Source of the DNA: Citrus sinensis
Lineage: Eukaryota > Streptophyta > Magnoliopsida > Sapindales > Rutaceae
Direction of reading: 5' to 3'
Length of the DNA stretch: 64,000 nt
Assembly: GCF_022201045.2 (NCBI RefSeq)
Contig: NC_068560.1
Span: 37,845,001-37,909,000 of the forward strand
Each line of letters begins with the position of its first letter. The first letter of the stretch is position 1. Both the position numbers and the translations under genes were made by a program. Below are positions 11,784-26,468 of the stretch, in pieces. The notes beneath the pieces were generated by a model, which made no database searches, was not told the DNA's origin, and saw only the letters and a program-made list of their open reading frames with translations.

Positions 11784-11838
11784 TGGCGACAGGCTGCCTG
11801 TCGCAGCAAAACTTGGTGCGACAGGCACCTGTCGCACC
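11784..11838. repeat. Left subterminal hairpins of MULE 2
   Basis: Two inverted repeats: GCGACAGG/CCTGTCGC around 11785-11804, and GGTGCGACAGG with its exact complement across two bases at about 11814-11837. They lie about 320-375 bases inside the left end, on the opposite side of the element from the larger cluster at 14494-14613. Confidence 0.85.
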
Positions 11839-11912
11839 CACTCTTGGAGATTTATTAAAATTGTATTATTTTAATTAGGACTGAAATAAATTTTTTTTTA
11901 ATTTCAGGCTTA

Positions 11913-14213
11913 ATGGATTCAGTTGTACTTGAATTGTGTTACGATGGTTGGTGGGAGACATTAGAGAATGGTTGTATGGAGTACGTGAATGATAAAAATC
12001 GAGCTTTTTTTGTTGGAAAAAATTACCTGTTTGATCAGTTATTGGCAAGAGTATACGAGGTGTTAAAAATAAATCCTAATGACTATAGTATCACAATGAA
12101 GACAACTTTGAGGTCTAGTAACACATTATATCGTATATGTGCAATGCCCATGGATATATGTGATGATGAAATGGTGAGGGTTGTGTTGCATATGGCATCT
12201 GACGTAGCTAATTTTGGATGCATTCCTATATTCGTGACCACATCACCTCGAGTTCCGAGCGAAGGTATTGAGCCACATGTCGATACAGAAACTTCGTTTA
12301 GAGCAAATATGTCTGGCCCCGATAATAATGAAGAGGTGTTGTCAAGGACAATATCGCTGCAGCAATATTACTCTCCAATCCACGACAATTATGACAACAT
12401 TGATGATAATGGCGTTACGTTACAGGATGTTGAAGCAACGGTATTTCCAATAACAACGTCGTTGGAGCAACAATATTCTCCGTATCACAACAATGATTTT
12501 CGGGACAATGATGATTTTCATAATGAGACAGAGGGGGATAATGTTTGTGCAGAACCTTCTAATAATACAAGGCGGGGCACTCGTTTCAATAATGATGGTG
12601 ATGATGGAGGAGCCGGTCCTTCGAATGTTCTGTCGTTTCAGGATGAGGATGAGTGTGAAGACAATACTCCTGTGAATAACAGAGGCAATAGACCTATTCC
12701 TTCTATGGTTCGATCGAGAAGGAGAATTGACCCCCTTACAAGTCTTGCTCCAACTTTACCTTCGAACATGGTTGCTCCAAGCTTTGTTAGCAGTTGTGAC
12801 TCAGATGATATCAGCGTGGGTAAGCTATTTGCTGAGAAGAATGAGCTTATATTACAACTACGCAAGGTGGCCTTTAGAGATAAGTTTGATTTCAAGATTG
12901 CACGGTCTACTACGACACGTTTCGAGGCTCACTGTTGTTCAGAATCATGTAAATGGCGTATTCGAGCAACTAGAAGTTCGAACGAGCAACATGTTCCTTG
13001 GGTGGTGAAGAGAATTGATAATGTACACACTTGTCATAATGAGGTATTGGTTGATGGACGTCATCAAGTAAGGAGCCGGGTTGTCGGTCATATTATCGCA
13101 TAAAAATATATTCAAGATAAGAGGATTTATACTCCCAACGACATAAGAGCAGATATGCAACAGGAATACGGTGTTCAGTTAACATACCAGTAGGCATATA
13201 GGGCGAGAGAAGTTGGTCTTGAAATAGTACGCGGCAACCCTGCAGAGTCATACAACTTGCTCCCTAAATACTCTCACGTACTAACTACAGCGAATGAGGG
13301 TACAGTCACTCACCTCGAGCAGGATGGAGATAGTAATTTCTTGTACTATTTTGTAGCACTCGGATCTTCCATCAAGGGGTTTATGCAGTACATTCGGCCT
13401 GTCATTGCTGTAGATGGTACTCATCTGAAGGGATTATATCGTGGAAGCATGTTCGTGGCAACATGTCTTGATGGTAACAATCAATTGTATCCGTTAGCCA
13501 TTGGGATCATGGATTCAGAAAATAATGATGCTTGGGAATGGTTTATGATGAAGTTACATGGAGTGATTGGTGATAGACCTGAGTTGGTAATTATCTCTGA
13601 TCGATGCACTGCCATAAGGAGAGCCGTTCTTAAAGTATTTCACAATGCAACTCATGGCGTTTGTTTTTACCACGTCAAAGGTAACATTAAGTCACAATTT
13701 AGAATGTCCAAAGCTCTTTGGGATGAATTTGAACCTGCCTTTATTAATGCAGCAAAAGCATATGGCCACGAGGAATTTAAGAGACAACTTGAAGGGTTGT
13801 GGATGATCCACTCGGGTGCGGCTGATTACCTAGAAAATAATGTCGGTACGTGTAATTGGGCAAGGTCTCAGTTTCAAGGTAGGAGGTACAGCATTCTTAC
13901 CACCAACATCGCGGAGAGTGTTAATGCTTTCATGAGGGAACCTCGAAAATTTCCTGTTACTCATCTTGTTGATCACTTCAGGAAAACATTGCAGCAATGG
14001 TTTTATGATAGAAAAATTGTGGCTGAATCAATGACTACTCGGCTAACAACATGGGCGGATGAAATAGTCACTGAGAGGAGAACTATAGCTGAAAGAATGA
14101 TAGTTCGGCCGGTGTCTCCGCATCGCTTTCAAGAAACCATAACTGATCCTCACGGCTATCTTCTTCATGGGCCACTTGACGCAGTAAAAGATTATGCAAA
14201 ATTACCCCACTAA
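11913..14213 (+). pseudogene. MULE transposase (MURA-type) gene with two stops and a deletion-fused tail
   Basis: One frame from ATG 11913 reaches the deletion join at 14133 and ends at 14213 in fused sequence. Stops in that frame lie at 13101-13103 and 13191-13193 (the latter TAG in a CAG-type context, LTYQ*AYRA). Order: an N-terminal domain, an acidic low-complexity linker rich in Asn and Asp, the plant MuDR domain (residues about 325-390, with Cys and His of HCCSESCKWRIRA and VHTCH), then the MULE DDE domain. The catalytic residues are visible: Asp of VIAVDGTHLKG (about residue 501), Asp of IISDRCTAI and Glu of TTNIAESVNAF. The SWIM finger and zinc knuckle are deleted. The gene is not autonomous as it stands. 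Confidence 0.9.
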
Positions 14214-14412
14214 ATGGAAAACTTCGACACTCCAAGAAATGCCCAAATATATCCTTTTTGAACATACTCAACTGCCGCTTTGTTAATTTTTCCTCGATAG
14301 CTTTTACGACCGAAGATAACATACACATGCTCGAAATTCGACCAGGAAAGTGATCAGCATAACGAAAATACATCTTGCCTACTTCAATATCCGGTGATTC
14401 TGATTTCGCCAT
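14134..14412 (-). pseudogene. 5' remnant of the MULE Ulp1-like gene (DUF1985 start)
   Basis: On the minus strand an ATG at 14412 opens MAKSESPDIEVGKMYFRYAD and continues in DUF1985 sequence as far as REDQLWF, where the deletion join replaces the rest. It shows the start codon that is lost in the copy in MULE 1. Confidence 0.8.
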
Positions 14413-14493
14413 GTATCTGTAATATTTATAAAATTATTACATTATATTTACAGAAATAAAAAATTTACTCGTAAAAAAAAAACTCTTATTTTC

Positions 14494-14635
14494 TGGTGCG
14501 ACAGGCGCCTGTCGCACCAAATCTGGTGCGACAGGCAAGCCTGTCGCTCCAAAAATCTGGTGCGACAGGCCCTCTCGCACCAAAAAATTGGTGCGACAGG
14601 GCCTGTCGCACCACAGCTGGTGCGACCGCAGGCCG
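14494..14635. repeat. Right subterminal hairpin cluster of MULE 2, four units
   Basis: Four inverted repeats follow one another at about 14494-14519, 14524-14551, 14558-14583 and 14589-14613, with a half unit after them. The first is a perfect palindrome and the fourth a perfect hairpin with one central base. The others have one or two mismatches. All use GGTGCGACAGG or near variants. A GC-rich stretch with GGGCGCGCGCC follows. Confidence 0.9.
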
Positions 14636-16175
14636 CGCATGGGCGCGCGCCCTGCCCCCCTCCCTTCCCACCCCCAAAATTAAGCGCAATCACTCCAAAA
14701 TCAAAAACAGTACTCCCAAACACCACCAATCACCACAAACATCATCACCACCATTATCAATCTCAAGTTATAACTATTATTATTCTAAAATCTCATTTTA
14801 AATTAATGAAAATAAGAAAAATGACTAACCTAGGTTTTGTTGAAGGTTGTGGATCGTAGATCGGATGCCGGTGAGAGATGGAGCCGCCGCCGACGAGGGT
14901 TGATGTCGCCGCCGATGATGGGAGTTGGATCGGTTTGGGAGAGATGAGAGAAAGGGAGTGTTGGGGAAGAGATGAGGAAGGGGTATTTTGGACTCAAATG
15001 TTGTTTAATGGCTAATGTTGATAGAAATATTTTTGGGGGGTTAAGATGAAAAAAAGCAAAGTTTTTTTGGTTATTAGTGTAAATTTCCCAAAATTATGAG
15101 CGGGTTTCAAATTTAAAAATTCTTGTTTTCAATGCGAGATTTTATTAACTCTAATTGCACGGCATTCACATTGCACACCATTAAGTTAAAATTCATAATT
15201 AATCATGCGTGTTGACTGTCAGATCGTAACCTGTTGTCCTGATAGCTCTCATTTGATTGCAGAGGGACTCCATGTGCGATTCTGAGATTTGATCGTGGCA
15301 GCAATTCCGCAAACATGTGTTCATGATATGGACGTTCCCGATATCATGTTGAATAGAGGAGGGGCTGCGTTCTGGAGCTTTGACTGTAATCAATGATTGT
15401 TCTGGTCTTTAGTCATACAGGCAGAAAGAAGCTTTACCTTGATGAAATTCCTTGTCAGGACTCAGGAAGGAGTGAAGGGCCTCTTCATGAGAAGTATGCA
15501 ATTGCAGGAGCTGGCTTATAAATTCTTCACTAAGACTGTACTGTAGGTAAAACTGTCGCCACTGCATTTCTGGTGGATATTTTGGAATTCATCATTGACA
15601 AGCTTCTTTGAACACTAATAATACTCACTAATGAGAGGGGCTAGTTCAACTTAAATTTTTCACTTAAAATTTTGACAGAAATTCTGAGTATTAATAATTC
15701 AATTGTAGATATTGAAAGTCAAATGCCAATTATAATGTATGATCCCTCAGACACCATCTTAGAATTTGGATTGGACATGAAGTCAATCAATTGATCAGTT
15801 AGGCGATTTAAAAGATCTCAAGAACGAGATGCATGGAGTTGTGTATTAGTGGATTAGGAAAGACTCATACAACCATTTGTTTCTTTGAAAGTGCCAGTCC
15901 CTCTTCTGCGAATAATTGAGCTGCAAACCCAGAGAAGCCATGGCTGAAACTGTATTCTGTATACCCTCTTTCCTAGCGCAAAGAATTTCAACCAAATTGT
16001 CGTCAATTTGGTTGTTGTAATAAGTTGAAATTTCTTCGCGTGCGTGTGTATTTTTACCTTTTTATCACACAGGTCCACCGCTGAGCATGTTCATCCCAAC
16101 CATTTGTTGAAGCCGCTGCTCCCATACACACAAAATAAAACACCATTATTTTTTGCTTGAACTACGACAGCATTT

Positions 16176-17359
16176 ACAAAAAAAATTAGATGAGGAATAG
16201 AAAGAAGAACAAAAATAAAATTGAAAGCTCTTTAATTGGTTTTAATCGAGAGTTAGGTAGCTTTCCTGATCCGGCATTGGCTTTAGTTAAGAGACCATCA
16301 TCTCAGCCAACGTTAGCAGCACAAATAATACTAAGATGGCGAGCTGAGACGTACATTGTATATTTGTATGTACGTACGCACTTATTAAATGCATATAACA
16401 TCCGCCCAAAGTGATTATCCGATGTATCCAATTTGAGAGGTCAGTGGAGATAATTGATTAGAAGTAGTATGGTCACTATAATACATTGGCGCAGATTTAT
16501 TTAAACGAGTAATCCATACAATTTTAAAAGGATTATGTCGGCGAATTCCTGTATAAAACAAAATTAGGCTTCTTACATATCTATTATGCAAGCAAGTCTG
16601 ATTCTGAGAAAGATTTTTGGGTCTAATTTTTAGTTTCTATTTGATGTTACGGTTGAGGCAGGATTAAAGTGTTTAATAAATCTTTACTTCTACCTTTTAA
16701 AGCTAAATTAAATTTTATCTCATACTTTATAGTTAAAAAAAATCTTTTTTTCCTCAAAATTATTATTTAATAATCATACTTAGCACATACTATTAATTTT
16801 TATTTTCATAATTGTAATTTTTTTTCACAATAACTATGATTTTTAAACCACAATATCTTAATACTAAATAAGATCTAAGTCCATAATATGTGCTTTTATT
16901 GTTTGGTCAGAGGAGATCATCCAATTTGAATAAACACTTTTGGACATTTAGAGCCTTCTGGACCATTCATGTGTGTAGATTATAATGTACTTTTGTGATA
17001 AGAAAAAGAGAGGGAGAATGAGAAACATTGTGGGATGTAATAGTGAAACATTGATCCTCTCCTAGTCTTTTTTCTTCTAATCTCTTCATAAAATGAATAG
17101 TTAAAATTGAGTTTTAAATTTTAATGTTGGTAATCAAACTAATTTATTTCACTTTATTTATAATTAAACTGATTTTTTTTTTCACTAGATTTAAAATATT
17201 AAGAGAGGATCACATGACAGTAAATACTTGGCTTTTGCAAGTTCACTTGGAAAATTAAAATACAGAATTTGTTAATTTGAGATCCTTTCATTCAAACATA
17301 TAAAATACAGAATTTCGTGTCTTTCTTATTCAATACTCTCGCCAGTCATCACTCTCTAG
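16176..17359. other. AT-rich spacer with a possible MITE
   Basis: No coding capacity is recognised. A very AT-rich block at about 16620-16880 resembles in style other blocks at 36110-36330 and 45360-45480, possibly old hAT-like MITEs. Ends were not defined. Confidence 0.4.
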
Positions 17360-20581
<3,222 letters not shown>

Positions 20582-20668
20582 AGCTTAATTAATTCAAGCA
20601 AGTATGCTCTGTAGCCAGCTAGTATACTTGAATTAATTAAGAAGGAATGGTCACAGACAATGCTGTGC

Positions 20669-20732
<64 letters not shown>

Positions 20733-20734
20733 GA
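20669..20734. repeat. (TA)n(GA)n microsatellite upstream of the subtilase
   Basis: About 14 TA units run straight into about 18 GA units, some 90 bases before the subtilase start on the minus strand. Read from the gene it is a CT tract followed by TA, placed where a core promoter or 5' leader is expected. Confidence 0.9.
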
Positions 20735-20737
20735 ATA

Positions 20738-22169
20738 AGGTGGCGAGTGGAGCAATATCACCCATGCACAGACTTAAAGCTGATTATATCCACACAAAGT
20801 GCGATGCTGCTTATCTGATCGATGTATGCCACCCAGTGGTGGTGCTGGCGGTGGTGGTGATATTTCAGTGGTAATGCAAGCACTCTATATGTAATTGCTG
20901 TCACCATCTTAAGCTAACTAGCCAGCCCTAATATATATAGTAAGAAGATTTTGTTTGTAACTGAACAATCCATGCCATTTTGCTGGCCTATATTGTAGGA
21001 AGAGTATTTTAGTGTGCTTTCCAAAAGTAAATTTGTAATGTGTCATGATTGTTTGGGTGTATATATATAGAGAGAGAGAGAGAGTAGTGATTTATTAGGC
21101 GACGATGCTCAGTAATAAAGTAACGCATTACTATCTCATCAGTTAATTCATAAATTCAATATCATTCACAGGAATCGATGTACTCACCGTATATATGCAT
21201 ATATACAATAAGAAATTTCAAATCTTCAGCATCTTCTTGCTGGTGGGAGATTCTAGTGGGATATTCTAAATCAAAATGAGTGTCGTCGATCCTATGAATT
21301 GGCTAATAAAAACCCCACACGAAAGTTTTGGCAAACAAATCTGCCAATGTGGAGAAATGCTTTTGGGCACGGTGCTTATCTTTAGGATCATGCATCCACT
21401 TGTGTAATACTGCTTTTTAAGAAAGAGAGAAAGAGACTCTGATTACATGTAGAATTCATGTCTTCAGGGCACGCTCGACGGCTATGCCTATACATCATCA
21501 TTCTTTCCATTTTGATAATTTGATAATAGAAACTGGGTCGGGAATCAACCAAAAACAATGTACTGGTGGTGTGATAATGTTTATGGGATTTTAAAGGAAT
21601 CCCACGTAATGGGCAATAAAGTGCAGTTCCATCTTCTGTTTAAGTGGCTCATGAATATGCATGCTGCTACGAGTGCGCCACTTTTGCCACTAAATTTTTC
21701 GTTTCCTCCTCAGCCTGAGATAATTTGCCGAAAGTGGAAATCCACTTTCTATAATTTCTATTATAATACACTATTACTATAGAGTAAAAAAAAATTACTA
21801 TAATGAAATAAATTCATTATGAAATAAATTTTTCTCTTATCTCTTATAATTTTTATATCCTTTTCATTACAAACATCATTATTGATTTTTTTATACAAAT
21901 ACATTATTATTCAACAACCATTATAAACTTGACACTTTGACAGTGTCCAGCTACTTACTGTATTTATTGGCTAGGGCCACACAACAATCACTGGACTGGT
22001 AAAGCTGATCTTAAAGTGGGTTTGACTTGGGCCTCGAAAACAAAAGCGTTTCGGAGTAGTTGCTAGGTTTATCTAGGCCTCAGAAATAACTAGATAAAAG
22101 CATTTCTGGCTTAATTTCGAAATTAACGCACTTGAAGAAGACATAGAAGTATCAATTCATCATCGAAAC
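20738..22169. other. Subtilase upstream region and spacer
   Basis: It contains a second short GA repeat at about 21070-21084 and otherwise unique AT-rich sequence. No gene is supported. Confidence 0.5.
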
Positions 22170-22635
22170 AGCCAACAAACTTGGTAGCCTCCTCCAAATG
22201 GTTGGTACAAAGTGAATGTGGATGGTGCTATTCAAATGCAAGATTTGATGGCAGGTTTGGGGCCAGTGATTAGAAATTGAAGTGGCAAGATCATAGCTCC
22301 AACGGTTCAGAGAGTTTGTTACCGAGGCAATGTGGCCTGTGTGGAGGCGGAAGCAATGGTGTTTGGTATTCAAGCTGTTCAACAAACAATATGTGTGCCT
22401 ATGCTAGCTAATTGAATCAGACTCAACAGAAGTGGTGGAGCTCTCTTTGAAAAGGAAGAGTAGCATGATTGAAATATCTTGCAGAATTGAAGAAATTCAA
22501 GCAAGCTTGGAGAACCAGAATATGTCATCAATTCAATATGTTCCAAGAAGATGTAATGCCATTGCTCACTCTCCAACTAAAGTAGCTTTAGAATTTGAGA
22601 ACCCTGCTCTATGGATGGAGGATTTTCCAGCTTAG
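22170..22635 (+). pseudogene. RNase H domain fragment of a LINE-type retrotransposon
   Basis: Translation from about 22182 gives PPPNGWYKVNVDGA, the usual start of the plant RVT_3/RNase H domain. It continues with EAEAMVFGIQAVQ, ESDSTEVVELS and FVPRRCN-like SIQYVPRRCNAIAHS, and ends at a stop near 22635. Stops (for example the TGA after GPVIRN) and a frameshift near 22408 break it. Such domains end non-LTR elements and also occur as stand-alone copies in plants. No reverse transcriptase part is nearby. Confidence 0.8.
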
Positions 22636-22639
22636 ATTA

Positions 22640-23984
22640 TGATGTTACTCTCAAAGTTTATTAAGTAGAAATCTTTACTTTCTCATCTAAAAAGAAGACA
22701 GAAGATTTAGCAAAATTTAACATATAGGGTCCCGTTTGGGATTTCTTTGCTTAAGAGTGATTTTTTGGAGTTAAAAATTAATTATGGTATTTAGTTGATT
22801 TTTAAAAAATTATCTTTTAATAAAATCACCTTACCTTACAACAAATTTTGAAAAATAGGGAAGGAATAAATTTTTAAAATTTAATTTTGACAATTTATTC
22901 TATACTTAATAAAATTATAGAGTCCCAATCTAGTCCAGGATTTAAAAGTACGTGAAAGTCAGAGAAAGTTTTAAAATCGTAGGATTTAAGAGACTTAAAA
23001 TATAAAGTGTATAAACTGTACGGTTTATATATTTTCCCAAACTTTCCCGCACTTTAAAATCTCAAACTACACACACACTCTCTCATAAATATCATAAAAA
23101 TCCAAAAGTATCCTTATTCAATTAGAAAATAAAATCATTAAATTTTAAGAGATTATTACTTTTACCCAATAAATTTTTTTTTTGTGTGTGAGTGGGTAAG
23201 TTTTATTCAACATTTTATCCATTCCAGTCATTTATTTATATAGCAAGTCAACTTTAAGATTTACTAAATACATATGATTGATTATAAAATTCACAGCACT
23301 TTTAAAAAACTTACAAAATGTTTAACTAATTTTCTTCATAATTGACTATTTATATAGAAAAACTAACAACAATTATTTTTAAAGGTATATCATTACCAAA
23401 TTGGCCCTTAGACTGATACCAACAAGAAAGTCTTTGTGGAACCTAGTCATCAGTGATGTTATGCTTACTAAATTGAAATACTTAGTTTAAATTCCAACTG
23501 ATGTATTATTAATAAAGTTTCACCAATTTGAATTAGAAATTATAAAGATTAATAACTGACTATTAGTTGAGCCAATGAAAAAGTGACATATCTTTTACCA
23601 CATTAATTAGGATAGAAACTAAAAATCTCAATTAAGTAAGCATAATATTATTGTATTTAATATTGTTTATGAGTCGGACTAACTTTGAGATAGTGATTGA
23701 GTTGAAAAATCTTATATAAGTCGGACATACCACATCGTCCATACCGGGGGGGGGGGGGCGGCGGCGGGCTCACATGCATAATTATAAGATCTATAGTAAT
23801 TCAAAAAATATTTAAACCTAGTAACGAGATGTTATTGGATGATCTTATTGAAATCTTCGAAAGTTCGTCCTGCTACCTACACAATGTTAATAATATTAAT
23901 AAATATTAAACAATTTTTTTAAGATGTTATATTCAGATTTAAAATAAAAATAAACATATTATTCAAATTTCAATTAAGTTATAA
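22640..23984. other. AT-rich spacer
   Basis: No gene is seen. A stretch starting near 22730 (CCCGTTTGGGATTTC) has the style of a MITE end. A run of 13 G followed by a GGC triplet repeat lies at 23746-23768. Confidence 0.4.
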
Positions 23985-24736
23985 TTACTTAAAGGAAAAA
24001 AATCATTTTCATCCCTAAAGTTTAATGTAATAGCTCATTTCATCCTTACTTTTCAAACAATGGCCTAAAATATCCTTCCGTTAACTCACCGTTAGTGTAA
24101 AGCCGTTAACTAGTAATTCATTGGGGATAAAATAGGATTTTTCATAAAAGTGATACAAACTATATTAAAATAATTTTTTTACACAATTAAATAACACTGC
24201 AAAATATGCAAAATTTATTAACTTGTTCTTAAATGAAATCAACGATGATATAGTTTGATATAGCCATTGAATAATTGTCATAAGGAACAAACCGTAATTA
24301 ACACAATATCTTTAAATCATTTGAAGAAAAACTAAAAAATACCATGAATTTTTATGTGTTTGCATGTGCTGAATATTTTTTTTATCTTCAACTCAATTCA
24401 AGCCATTTTACAGTTCAATCAGAGAGTATACTTATATGAATAAGAAAATTGTGATATTTTTGGTACTTAAATTTAGGGTTTATAGGGCTTTTGTCAAAAT
24501 AAAAAAAAAGTGAAAAAAGAATTGCTTGAAATAAAAGTTTTCATCTTTTTTCAATATTTCCTATTTAGTGGGATTTGATAAAATCATTTTTACCCCTTAA
24601 TGAATTACTAACAAACGATATTTAACTAACGATGAGTTAACAGAAGGATGTTTTGGATTATTTTTTAAAAAGTAAAGATGAAATGAGCTATTACATGAAA
24701 CCCTATGGATGAGAATGACTTTTTCCCTTACTTAAA
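23985..24736. mobile_element. Non-autonomous MULE-type MITE with 9-base target duplication
   Basis: Element 23994-24727 has inverted ends about 150 bases long. Shared words include TAATAGCTCATTTCATC, and both begin GGAAAAA or GGGAAAAA. The 9 bases TTACTTAAA flank it exactly on both sides (23985-23993 and 24728-24736). Long inverted ends with a 9-base duplication are typical of Mutator-type insertion. No coding sequence lies inside. Confidence 0.88.
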
Positions 24737-24975
24737 TTCTAGATAAAACAAACAAATGCCACTTTAATCCCCTCAAATATGATATTAATGCAATTTGAAT
24801 AAATATGATTATTTAATGCATAAATTGACATAGAAATTCTAAATTCAAATTTAAGAAATGTTAATGAGTACACTCAAATCCTAAAATTCACAAATTCAAA
24901 ATATGTGTTATACACTATACTCACAGAGTTAAAATTCAAGTTTGCATGATATTTGTGGCTCCCTTATAATTCAAC

Positions 24976-25144
24976 ATGTGACAATGAGCTCCCAAGGGGG
25001 TGGTCGGGTTGGTTGTAGTGTAGTTGTAGCCTCTACCAAAATCCGGGTTTGATTATTGGGGGTGGTAAGGAGGGTAAAAATTATATTTGGGCTTCCCCAC
25101 CCTCCCTTACTTTTTAAAAAGATTAAAAAAAATGTGACAATGAG
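24976..25144 (+). mobile_element. Short tRNA-type SINE with 13-base target duplication
   Basis: The body at 24989-25131 is flanked by the exact 13-mer ATGTGACAATGAG (24976-24988 and 25132-25144) and ends in an A-rich tail. Near the start, TGGTCGGGTTGGTTGTAGTG resembles an A box, and CCGGGTTTGATTA a weak B box of an RNA polymerase III promoter. It is unlike the other SINE family in the window. Confidence 0.8.
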
Positions 25145-25291
25145 ATGATAAAATGATCAACCAATATGACAATTTTCTAAAATGCCACATCATACAGTAT
25201 GAAAAAAGCTTCATTAAGCACGGAATCATTGTTATAATTTTGTCCATCGACATCTTTGTAAATATAGAAAAAATAATTTTGGAAACATAAA

Positions 25292-26468
25292 GAGTAATGA
25301 TATTTAACTCCTTAAATTATATTAAAAATCTCTATTTTCAATTTATCTAATTATTTTTCAGAATTACCCTTATTAAAAAGAAAAATTATTATTTTTATGT
25401 TATTTTATTCTCTCTCTTAATCCCTCACTCTCTCCTCTTTGATCATAATCCCCACCACTTCATCAACAAGAAGTTCATCATCACCACCACCACTACCGTT
25501 AGCAATCATCTTCTTCACCATTAATCCATAACCTTCACCAATGGATAATGAGTTTTAATGTTTGATTTTGTTTCATTTTTATGAACAAATGTTGGGTTCT
25601 GTTGTTATTGATGATATTGATTTTAACTCTCGTGTGATAATCTAAGATTTTGTTTAATTTTAATTTATGATTTAATTAGGTGTTAATATTTGATTCAAGT
25701 CGTGGATCACTTACACAAATGAGAGAGAAATTAGAAATGAGAAGTTAATCTATTAAGAGAGAAAAAAAAATATTTTTTAATTATATTTTATATTTCAATA
25801 AGAGCAATTTTAAAATAAATAATATTTATTAAAAAGTGGCGATGGTAAGATAAAAGATAAAGCTATTTGAAACCCACTAAAATACTCTCTACACTCATTT
25901 ATTTTTTATCACAAAAAAAAAAACTCATCTATATAATTTACTGCAAAGGACAAGATGTTATAAATTTAAAGCAAATAATTTTACTCATCCACACTCGGAT
26001 TAACAATTTTTCTACATTAAACTAATTTTATCAATGTCAGTCATCATTATAAGATTCTAACTACAAAAACTATGATTTCTAACTATAAGTGTTAGATAGA
26101 TGATGATTACTAAAATAATTTCTTCATATATATTGGAAGCCCTTTTTTTTTCTTTTTTTAACATTTTATTCTCTTTACATTAATAAACTGGCAATATTCT
26201 TCTGAAATGTAGCATGTTGAATTATGATTTGATTGAGGAAGAGAGATGTAATCATCCAATGACCAGAGAAGGTGCAAGAGAAGAGGGGAAAAAATGTTTT
26301 GAAATTTCTTTGATTTTAGTTTATAAGGGTAATTTGGTATTTAAGTAGGCACATAGAGTAAATTTTAAAATTTTGTAATAGATGTAGAGAATAAATAAGT
26401 GTAAAGAGTATTTTAATAAATTTAAATAACCCATCTTAATATAAATTGAGGGTGAAATATAACTACTC
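25292..26468. mobile_element. Possible non-autonomous element with inverted ends, nested
   Basis: The left end GAGTAATGATATTTAACTCC and the inverted right end GAGTAGTTATATTTCACCC are alike for about 30 bases. An internal stretch at about 25870-25920 again resembles the inverted right end, which suggests an element inserted in a related one. No clear target duplication was found. The interior includes a CACCACCACCACTACC low-complexity patch and no gene. Confidence 0.5.

Larger units (their letters stand above)
11463..15089. mobile_element. Mutator-like element 2, internally deleted derivative
   Basis: Both termini are seen: GGGAAATTTACAAAAATAACC's start at 11463 and its inverted form ending at 15089. 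The inverted ends stay similar for about 200 bases, for example in TTTCTATCAACATTAGCCA. The left part holds most of a transposase gene (11913-14133). At 14133/14134 the sequence jumps from the point equal to base 128 of MULE 1 to the point equal to base 3057. About 2.93 kb with the transposase tail and nearly all of the Ulp1 gene is lost, with a one-base overlap (G) at the join. No clear 9-base target duplication flanks it. It sits in the subtilase pseudogene. Confidence 0.9.
10660..16175 (-). pseudogene. Subtilase pseudogene (partial paralogue of the 17360-20581 gene), split by a MULE
   Basis: Read on the minus strand, pieces match the intact subtilase in order: exon 1 at about 16074-16170, exon 2 at 15740-15965, exon 7 at 15405-15570, exon 8 at 15205-15400, and exon 9 in two parts at 11220-11365 and 10660-10930. 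Exons 3-6, with the catalytic His and the oxyanion Asn, are missing. The exon 9 part still encodes a fibronectin-III-like tail (GSIRWSNGKYKVRSKFV). The copy is interrupted by MULE 2 (11463-15089) between exons 8 and 9, and by an unrelated insert at about 10957-11205 within exon 9. It cannot make a protease. Together with the intact gene it shows a tandem duplication of the subtilase. Confidence 0.88.

Noticed and set aside
12268-13008. Several overlapping frames within the MULE transposase
   Set aside because: They are other-frame shadows of the transposase, whose domains are in one frame from 11913.
14494-14635. Array of regularly spaced repeats resembling a CRISPR array
   Set aside because: Units are palindromes with irregular short spacers inside a plant transposon. 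There are no unique spacers or cas genes, and the host is a eukaryote.
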